DNA of 10,550 nt, taken from contig JAVBTR010000056.1 of assembly GCA_031556065.1 (NCBI GenBank), positions 1 to 10,550 on the forward strand, written 5' to 3'. Below the pieces are notes generated by a model. It did not search any database, had not been told where the DNA came from, and saw nothing but the letters and a program-made list of their open reading frames with translations. This stretch comes from JAVBTR01 sp031556065 (GTDB lineage Bacteria; Bacillota; Clostridia; Christensenellales; Aristaeellaceae). The position numbers and the translations under genes were made by a program. This document shows, piece by piece, positions 5,418-10,550 of the stretch. Numbering within the stretch: position 1 is the first letter of the stretch; each line of letters starts with the position of its first letter.

Positions 5418-7123
5418 AGCCGCTTATGCGTACCATCAGCACCAAGGTCATGCTGGTTTTTTCTGTGGTGATTCTCCTTTTAGCCGCGGTGATGCTCTTT
5501 ATTAACGATTGGAGCGAAAGCCGCTTGGAGGAGGAGCTGAACCAGGCCCTGTTATCCCAGAACCAGTATTTTCTTCACGTGCTGGGAAGGGATTTAAGGC
5601 AGATCAGCCAACGGCAAAAGGAGATTACAACAGGGGAGCCCCTTAAACGGCTGGTTTATTTGCCCACCTTTTTATCCCCCAGGGAAATCCAATACAATGT
5701 GCAATGGCTAACCCAGGAAATGGTGGTGCTTCGGGATGTGAGCGCCCTTGTTAAGGGCGCCCATATTTATGTGCAAGACAAAGAAAACCCTATATTTCAT
5801 AACTATTCAGCCCTGTTTGAAATGGATGAGGATTTGGAAACGCATTTTGCCCCCATTGAAGGACGGTCCCAGGCGTATTGGTTCGATGGGGCCGATTTTC
5901 ATTTTACCCTGCCCAGCGCCGGGGGCAAGGCGTTGGAATGGACGGACTATGTGGTGGATATCACCCTGTCCAACGAAGCGGTTCAAACCACCCTGGATCA
6001 GCTTTATATGGGGCGCAACGGCCTGGTAGCCCTGGCGGACAGCAGCTTTCAATGGTCTATCGGCAATTCGCTTTTTGAACAATCGGGGTTAACCCCCCAG
6101 GCGCAGTGGCTGTCGGAGACCCACGACCAACGGCACATCGCCCTTAATGGAACCCCCTACCTCATGTACCAAGAACGGCTGGATGCCTATGACCTGGTGA
6201 TGTTCGCCTTATACCCGGAGCACGGCACCACTTCAGACTTGGTGCTTTTCAGGGTTTGGTACTGGATCACCATTACCCTGGCGGCAGCGATTATCCTAGG
6301 CCTGAGCATATACCTGCATAGGCAGATACACAAGCCCATGCGCACATTAATGAAGGCCCTTGTGGGTGTTGGCAACGGGGATTTGGATATGCGCCTGCAT
6401 TACAATGGCCGGGATGAGTTTGCGGCGCTTTACAGCAGCTTTAACGCCACCGTGGCGCAGCTGCGCCAATCCATTGATGAAACCTATGCCTATAAGCTCC
6501 ACGCCAGGGAGGCGGAGCTTAAACAGCTTCAATCCCAAATCAACCCACACTTCCTTTATAATTGCTTCTATGTGATTTACAATATGGCCCAGGTGGAGGA
6601 TACGGACAGCGTGATGGCCATGACCCAGTATCTGAGCCAATATTACCAGTACGTGTTTGAATCCGCCCGGGATAAGGTCCCCCTTGCGGAAGACCTTAAG
6701 CAAGCCATGGCATACATTAAAATTCAGATCATGCGCTTTGGGGACAGGTTTGAAATCCATTGCGATGACATTCCTGCCGCTTTTAGGGCCACCCTGGTTC
6801 CCAGGCTTATTTTCCAGCCCCTGGTGGAAAACAGCTTCGTTCACGGCTTCAGGGAAAAGCCCGGGGGCCACATTTACATTTCCTTTTTAGAAACGCCAGG
6901 GTTTTTGCAGGTCCAGATTGAGGATAACGGCACCGGCATGCCCGAGGAGGCCTTGGGGGCGCTGGCGCAAAGCCTTGTTTCAGGCGACTGGGAGGAGGCG
7001 GTGGATTCGGGCCTTCACAATGTAAACCAGCGGCTGCGCCTGTTCTACGGGGAGGATTGCGGCCTTCATGTGGGAGCATCAAGCCATGGGGGGCTGTGCG
7101 TCAAATTTAAAATAAAGCAATAA
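5414..7123 (+). CDS. YesM-like membrane sensor histidine kinase
   Basis: 569-aa sensor kinase partner of the regulator encoded immediately upstream (4-bp overlap). Transmembrane helix 1 is near 11-30 (VMLVFSVVILLLAAVMLFI). An extracellular sensing region of about 250 aa follows, then transmembrane helix 2 near 281-302. A HAMP linker covers about 303-355. The His_kinase dimerisation segment has the family motif QINPHFLYN, with phospho-acceptor His379. The ATPase domain shows the N box at Asn473 (LVENSFVHG), the G1 box DNGTGM (504-509) and the GLHNVNQRL box (533-541). The start at 5414 is served by GGGAGGA at 5401-5407. Kinases of this LytS/YesM class usually detect carbohydrates directly or through the binding protein. 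The regulator-first gene order is the reverse of B. subtilis yesM-yesN, although both orders are found. It is the last gene of the + strand block and converges on the hybrid kinase. Confidence 0.93.
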   Translation: MKPLMRTISTKVMLVFSVVILLLAAVMLFINDWSESRLEEELNQALLSQNQYFLHVLGRDLRQISQRQKEITTGEPLKRLVYLPTFLSPREIQYNVQWLTQEMVVLRDVSALVKGAHIYVQDKENPIFHNYSALFEMDEDLETHFAPIEGRSQAYWFDGADFHFTLPSAGGKALEWTDYVVDITLSNEAVQTTLDQLYMGRNGLVALADSSFQWSIGNSLFEQSGLTPQAQWLSETHDQRHIALNGTPYLMYQERLDAYDLVMFALYPEHGTTSDLVLFRVWYWITITLAAAIILGLSIYLHRQIHKPMRTLMKALVGVGNGDLDMRLHYNGRDEFAALYSSFNATVAQLRQSIDETYAYKLHAREAELKQLQSQINPHFLYNCFYVIYNMAQVEDTDSVMAMTQYLSQYYQYVFESARDKVPLAEDLKQAMAYIKIQIMRFGDRFEIHCDDIPAAFRATLVPRLIFQPLVENSFVHGFREKPGGHIYISFLETPGFLQVQIEDNGTGMPEEALGALAQSLVSGDWEEAVDSGLHNVNQRLRLFYGEDCGLHVGASSHGGLCVKFKIKQ

Positions 7124-7126
7124 AAA

Positions 7127-7164
7127 TGGGGGATTCTAAAGGGATTTCATCCCTTATGTATCCC
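7127..7164 (+). repeat. Right copy of the hairpin repeat, downstream of the sensor kinase
   Basis: The stretch ATGGGGGATTCT (7127-7138) resembles the 33-55 repeat unit read from the other strand, while 7139-7164 is the exact reverse complement of 67-92. It therefore looks like one ancestral unit, or a chimera of the two left-hand units. The hairpin AAGGGAT-TTC-ATCCCTT spans 7139-7155. It could weakly terminate transcription from either convergent gene, but there is no following T-run. Confidence 0.75.
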
Positions 7165-7173
7165 AGCTCTTAG

Positions 7174-7187
7174 TGCGGCATCCCGCA
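7174..7187 (-). terminator. Small hairpin after the hybrid kinase stop (weak terminator candidate)
   Basis: TGCGG (7174-7178), loop CATC, then CCGCA (7183-7187) form a GC-rich 5-bp stem just past the hybrid kinase stop on the - strand. On that strand the next bases are CTAAGAGCTG, so there is no U-tract. On the + strand four bases AAAA follow. This is a weak candidate only. Confidence 0.2.
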
Positions 7188-7191
7188 AAAC

Positions 7192-10077
7192 CTACTGCCT
7201 CCCCAAATACTTTCGCAGCACCCCCATTACCTCTGCGAAATCCAGGGGCTTGCCGATGTGGTCGTTCATGCCGGCCTCCTGGCACTTGGCGATGTCCTCA
7301 CGGAAGACATTGGCCGTCATGGCCACAATGGGCACAGTCTGGGCGGCGGGGTGTGGCAGGGCGCGGATTTGGTGGGTGGCTTCAAAGCCGTCCATCTGGG
7401 GCATCTGCACGTCCATAAAGATCAGCTCATATTGGGCAGGGTTGGCCTTAAAAAGATGATAGGCCTCCAGGCCATTGGCCGCACAATCGATGGTGATGTG
7501 GGTGGGTTCCAAAATGGCCAGAACGATTTCGGTATTGATTTCGATATCCTCGGCCAGGAGGATGCGGTGGCCGGTGAAATCCGCTGCGCCTGCTTGGGGC
7601 TGGGGCTCCGGGGCAAAGCGGGGCTGAGGGGGCTTTGCGGCAATTTGAAGGCAGACGGTAAAGGCGAAGGTGGAGCCGCTGCCCAATTGGGATTCTGTCC
7701 AGATATGGCCCCCCATCATTTCCACAATGGTTTTGGAAATAGCCAGACCCAAGCCTGTGCCGCCAAACTTGCGTGTGGTGCTGCTTTCCGCCTGTTCAAA
7801 GGAGGTAAACAGGCGCTTTTGCTGCTCCTGGCTGATGCCGATGCCATTATCCGAAACGGAAACCTTAATGGTGCACTGATTCTGGGATTTTTCCACCAAC
7901 CGGGCGCTAAGGCGGACCATGCCCTTGGCCTTTGTAAACTTAACGGCATTGCTCAACAGGTTGGTCATTACCTGGATCAGGCGCTGATCATCGCCAAACA
8001 GGTTCAGGGGGATATCCGGGTCTATATCCGTGGTGAACTGCTGCTGCTTTTCTTCCAGCCGGAAGCTGATAACGTTAACCACATTCTGGATCAGCTTTTC
8101 GAAATTGAACTGGGTATTGGAAAGCTGGAACTTGTTGGCCTCAATTTTGGACATATCCAGCACATCGTTAATAATGCCCAGCAAATGCTGGGAGGCACCC
8201 TGAATCTTAGCCAGGCAATCGTCAATCTTCGCCATGTCGGTGGCGCCTCTGGCAATGGCCGTCATGCCGGTAATGGCGTTCATGGGCGTGCGGATTTCAT
8301 GGCTCATATTGGCCAGAAACTCGCTTTTCGCCTTGGTGGAGGACAGGGCCTGCTCCTTGGCGGCAATGAGGTTTTCGGTGATCTCGTTGCGGAGCATGGC
8401 CGCGGCAATTAAAAGCCCGCCAGATTTGAGAATGCTGATCTCAATATCGTTAAACAGCCGCTCCTGCTTGCAATCGTCAAAGCCGATAAAGCCCCAGAAC
8501 TGGTTGTTCATAAAAATGGGCACCACCAGAATAGACACAATCCCTTGGGGGTTAAGCTGGTTTTGCTCGGCCTGGTTCATATTCTTCACAAGGTTGTTAA
8601 TGCATTCGCCCTTGGACAGCACGTTTTCCCAGGTGGGCATGGATTCATCGTAGAGTATATCCACCGTCAAAGCATTGCCCTGCTGGGCTTCCACCTGCCC
8701 GGACCATTCGTGAATCTGGGTACAGGCCAGCCGGCCGTTTTCCATATGGTTTTTCCAAATGTAGGTGCGATCCACCTTAACGCTTTCGCCCAGGGTCTTG
8801 ACGCATTCCCAAATCGTATGACTGAAATCCCGGTTATCGTCCCCTAAGAGAATGGCGGCGATATGGTTCACCGCGCCTAAAAGCTTGTCCTTATGCTCCA
8901 GCTCCCGCATATCCCGTGTGTACCCGGCCACGATATATTCGCCCTTGTACATCACCCGTACCAGGGTAATTTCCGAGGGAATGGGCTCGCCGTTTAGCTT
9001 CTGGTGCATCCATTCAAACCTGCAATACCCTTCGCGAAACGCCTTGGTGATGTTTTCAACCGCCAGCTCTGAGGACGGCCTCCCGCAGGGCTGGTGCTTG
9101 GGGGACAGTTCAAAAAACCGGTCCAGGTATTCTTGCTTATTGGTCAGCTCGAAAAGCTTTACGGCCTCCTGGTTGCAATCGATGTTTTCGAAACACCGGT
9201 TCCAAAGGTTACAGCAAAGGGGAGTGGCATCCAGCATCAAAAGGGTGCGCTCGTTGGCTTCTGTCATGGCGGCCATCATTTTCTTGTATTCCCGCAAATC
9301 CCTTGTATAGCCTACCACAATGTGCTTATTTCCGCGCTTGACCCTTACCAGGGTGATTTCCGAGGGAATAGGCTCGCCGTTTAATTTCTGGTGCATCCAT
9401 TCAAACACCACCTGGCCCTGTGTAAAGGCCTGGCGAATATAATACTGGGCCTTTTCCCCGGAGGGCATGCCATCGGGCTGAAAGGGCGGAGAAAGGCTGT
9501 CGAAATGGTCCAGATAAGCCTGCTTGCTATCCAGCTCGAAGAGCTTGGCCGCAGCCTGGTTGCAGTCGATGTTATTATAGTTCTCGTCCCAGAAATTGCT
9601 GCAAAGGGGCGTGGCGTCCAGCATGATCTTGACACGCTCGTTGGCTTCGTCAATGGTATCCATAACCGATTGGAAGGCCAGGCTGTTTTGAATGTCCTGT
9701 GAGGAACCCAGAAGGGTGGTTTTGCCGGGGGTATCGCCCCTAAGGCTGCTGCCAAAGCTGCGCACCCAACGCCATTCATGGGTTTCTTCCCGCCAGACAC
9801 GGTATTCTATGCTTTTGCGCAGGCCCGGATGGGTGGCCAGCTCGCCCATTTCGCTGATAATGCGGTTGCGGTCCTCCTCGTTGCACTGCTTAAGGATAAC
9901 AGCAAAATCCACCGCCTGCTCCCCGGCGTAACCGAAGATAGCGCTGGTGCGCTGATCCATATGAATAATGCTGGTGCCATGCTCTAATACCAACGTCCAA
10001 AACCCCAGCTCCGCGTCTGCGATCACCTGTTCCAGCATCGCTTCCCGGGATGTGAAGTATTCAGTTAGGCTCTCCAT
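7192..10077 (-). CDS. Soluble hybrid sensor histidine kinase: PAS-PAS-PAS-GAF-HisKA-HATPase-REC
   Basis: 961-aa signalling protein with no signal peptide or membrane helix, so a cytoplasmic sensor. Domains in order: PAS_3-like 1 (about 20-130), a duplicated PAS pair (about 139-263 and 269-393), GAF (about 400-565), a short coiled coil, HisKA with His593 in NMSHEIRTPMN, and HATPase with Asn710 (NLLSNAVKFT), DNGIGI (743-748) and GGTGLGLAI (772-780). The C-terminal receiver has Glu843/Asp844, phospho-acceptor Asp889 in FMDVQMP, Thr921 and Lys943. All catalytic residues are present. PAS 2 and 3 each carry LDATPLC and NIDCNQ. There is no HPt or output domain, so phosphate would have to pass to an external HPt/regulator, or the receiver acts internally. 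Start ATG 10077 has AGAGGAG (10091-10085 on the - strand) 7 nt upstream. It has its own upstream region and no operon partner in view. The signal is unknown, and a link to the convergent sugar-type block is unproven. Confidence 0.93.
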   Translation of the reverse strand: MESLTEYFTSREAMLEQVIADAELGFWTLVLEHGTSIIHMDQRTSAIFGYAGEQAVDFAVILKQCNEEDRNRIISEMGELATHPGLRKSIEYRVWREETHEWRWVRSFGSSLRGDTPGKTTLLGSSQDIQNSLAFQSVMDTIDEANERVKIMLDATPLCSNFWDENYNNIDCNQAAAKLFELDSKQAYLDHFDSLSPPFQPDGMPSGEKAQYYIRQAFTQGQVVFEWMHQKLNGEPIPSEITLVRVKRGNKHIVVGYTRDLREYKKMMAAMTEANERTLLMLDATPLCCNLWNRCFENIDCNQEAVKLFELTNKQEYLDRFFELSPKHQPCGRPSSELAVENITKAFREGYCRFEWMHQKLNGEPIPSEITLVRVMYKGEYIVAGYTRDMRELEHKDKLLGAVNHIAAILLGDDNRDFSHTIWECVKTLGESVKVDRTYIWKNHMENGRLACTQIHEWSGQVEAQQGNALTVDILYDESMPTWENVLSKGECINNLVKNMNQAEQNQLNPQGIVSILVVPIFMNNQFWGFIGFDDCKQERLFNDIEISILKSGGLLIAAAMLRNEITENLIAAKEQALSSTKAKSEFLANMSHEIRTPMNAITGMTAIARGATDMAKIDDCLAKIQGASQHLLGIINDVLDMSKIEANKFQLSNTQFNFEKLIQNVVNVISFRLEEKQQQFTTDIDPDIPLNLFGDDQRLIQVMTNLLSNAVKFTKAKGMVRLSARLVEKSQNQCTIKVSVSDNGIGISQEQQKRLFTSFEQAESSTTRKFGGTGLGLAISKTIVEMMGGHIWTESQLGSGSTFAFTVCLQIAAKPPQPRFAPEPQPQAGAADFTGHRILLAEDIEINTEIVLAILEPTHITIDCAANGLEAYHLFKANPAQYELIFMDVQMPQMDGFEATHQIRALPHPAAQTVPIVAMTANVFREDIAKCQEAGMNDHIGKPLDFAEVMGVLRKYLGRQ

Positions 10078-10084
10078 TTGTAAA

Positions 10085-10091
10085 CTCCTCT
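10085..10091 (-). promoter_or_regulatory. Ribosome binding site of the hybrid kinase
   Basis: On the - strand AGAGGAG lies 7 nt before ATG 10077, supporting the full-length 961-aa start. Confidence 0.7.
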
Positions 10092-10113
10092 CGCCTGAAA
10101 TGATCGAAAGAAA

Positions 10114-10140
10114 TGTATAGACAAGCTTATTTTACCACAA
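10114..10140 (-). promoter_or_regulatory. Promoter candidate for the hybrid kinase
   Basis: On the - strand TTGTGGTAAAAT (10140-10129) contains an extended -10-like TGGTAAAAT. A second reading uses TTGTGG (10140-10135) as a -35 and TATACA (10119-10114) as a -10, with a 15-nt spacer. Either gives a leader of roughly 30-50 nt. The area is AT-rich compared with its surroundings. Neither reading is consensus. Confidence 0.35.
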
Positions 10141-10141
10141 G

Positions 10142-10157
10142 CCCATTACAGGATGGG
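10142..10157. repeat. Short palindrome upstream of the hybrid kinase promoter candidate
   Basis: CCCAT (10142-10146) and ATGGG (10153-10157) form a 5-bp inverted repeat with a 6-nt gap just upstream of the promoter candidate. It is a possible operator half-site pair but too short to be sure it is not chance. Confidence 0.2.
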
Positions 10158-10227
10158 TTACTTTAGTGGAAATGCGCTGCATTTTCTTTGTCTGTACATT
10201 TTGGCAAGAAAGAAGCCGGAATTAGTA

Positions 10228-10392
10228 CTAGTGCTCTGTAATGTTTAAGATTGCGTGTTGTGCGCAGAGATTTTTTTGGCTTGCTAGGAGCAGGAGCAAA
10301 GACGTAGCAGCGCTACGTCAAGCGAATAGCGACAACGCAGGCCGGAAAAAGCTCCAGTGCAATACGTAAGATTAGGCGTTACAGAGCACTAG
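10228..10392. mobile_element. 165-bp MITE-like palindromic element
   Basis: CTAGTGCTCTGTAA (10228-10241) and TTACAGAGCACTAG (10379-10392) are perfect 14-bp terminal inverted repeats. Further imperfect pairing continues inward (for example the arms containing ATTGCGTGTTG and the complement of CAATACGTAA). At the centre GACGTAGC (10301-10308), loop AGC, GCTACGTC (10312-10319) is a perfect 8-bp stem. There is no open reading frame of use, so it is non-autonomous. The outermost CTAG may be part of the ends or a 4-bp target duplication. It sits between the rRNA-operon terminator and the hybrid kinase promoter region. The parent transposase is unknown. Confidence 0.65.
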
Positions 10393-10412
10393 CCCCTCTG
10401 ACAAATTCGCCC

Positions 10413-10433
10413 CTTTCTGTACAGAGCAGAAAG
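10413..10433. repeat. Small hairpin between the MITE-like element and the rRNA terminator
   Basis: CTTTCTG (10413-10419) and CAGAAAG (10427-10433) pair perfectly over a 7-nt loop. No U-tract follows on either strand. It may be a secondary stop for rRNA read-through on the - strand, or chance. Confidence 0.3.
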
Positions 10434-10477
10434 AACGCCTTGTTGAACCCAAATAAGGTGCGCAGCAAGAAGTAAAC

Positions 10478-10519
10478 ACAAAGAAAAGAAGCAACATCTC
10501 TGCTGCTTCTTTTCTTTGT
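10478..10519 (-). terminator. Strong hairpin terminator of the rRNA operon
   Basis: ACAAAGAAAAGAAGCA (10478-10493) and TGCTTCTTTTCTTTGT (10504-10519) form a perfect 16-bp stem with a 10-nt loop. On the - strand it starts just a few bases past the 5S rRNA 3' end, and its distal arm is T-rich and runs into GTTTACTTCTT. Position and structure fit an intrinsic terminator for the rRNA operon. Its A/T-rich symmetric stem could also act in the reverse direction. Confidence 0.8.
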
Positions 10520-10524
10520 TGGAT

Positions 10525-10550
10525 TCTGGCGGCGACCTACTCTCCCGGCG
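10525..10550 (-). rRNA. rrf: 5S ribosomal RNA, 3' end only (partial, continues past the window)
   Basis: On the - strand the edge reads CGCCGGGAGAGTAGGTCGCC followed by GCCAGA, which matches the conserved 3' segment of bacterial 5S rRNA (CCGGGAGAGTAGGTCGCCGCCAG). Only about 25 bases are in the window; the rest of the gene, and presumably 23S and 16S, lie to the right. The exact 3' end is uncertain by a base or two. The adjacent terminator supports the call. Confidence 0.85.

Noticed and set aside
7258..8412. 384-aa open frame on the + strand opposite the hybrid kinase
   Set aside because: It lies wholly antisense to a kinase with all catalytic motifs. The translation is rich in Gly, His, Leu and Gln with no recognisable domain, as expected from a GC-rich shadow frame.
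10393..10477. tRNA gene next to the 5S rRNA
   Set aside because: No cloverleaf, no TTCGA-type T-loop with matching arms, and no CCA end could be found on either strand.
1..10550. CRISPR array, integrase or phage genes
   Set aside because: No regularly spaced direct repeats and no recombinase or phage protein is encoded in the window.

Overview
The window looks like the chromosome of a moderately GC-rich Clostridia-type Firmicute, probably a gut-type anaerobe of the Oscillospirales or Christensenellales sort; the order is inference. Supporting signs are strong AGGAGG-type ribosome sites, short two-subunit LeuC/LeuD-type enzymes, LplB/YtcP-type sugar permeases paired with a YesM/YesN-type two-component system, PAS domains with the 'DATPLC' motif often seen in clostridial sensors, and GGGATTC/AAGGGA hairpin repeats between genes.

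Layout. Positions 1-125 are a cluster of small hairpins framed by an 8-bp inverted repeat. From 173 to 7123 five genes run on the + strand with almost no gaps: two subunits of an aconitase-superfamily hydro-lyase annotated as 3-isopropylmalate dehydratase (leuC/leuD-like), two carbohydrate-type ABC permeases, then an AraC-type response regulator and its YesM-like sensor kinase. A consensus extended -10 box (3826-3834) before the regulator suggests the regulatory pair can also be transcribed on its own. A related hairpin repeat, inverted with respect to the left-hand copy, follows the sensor kinase. From 10077 back to 7192 on the - strand lies a 961-aa soluble hybrid histidine kinase (three PAS, one GAF, HisKA, HATPase, receiver), convergent with the first block. 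The right end (10078-10550) has no protein gene. It holds a promoter candidate, a 165-bp MITE-like element with 14-bp terminal inverted repeats, a strong rRNA-operon terminator, and the 3' end of a 5S rRNA gene that runs off the window on the - strand.

How the genes may work together. The YesM/YesN pair probably senses an extracellular compound and controls the permeases. The permeases have neither a substrate-binding protein nor an ATPase in the window, so they need partners encoded elsewhere. The hydro-lyase is in the same apparent transcription unit, without leuA or leuB in view. Its small subunit has GSTKP where the family normally has GSSRE, and a YLRP specificity loop. This makes a substrate other than isopropylmalate plausible, so the unit could be an uptake-and-catabolism cassette rather than leucine biosynthesis. 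That is a hypothesis. The hybrid kinase is an apparent orphan whose downstream phosphorelay partner is not visible.
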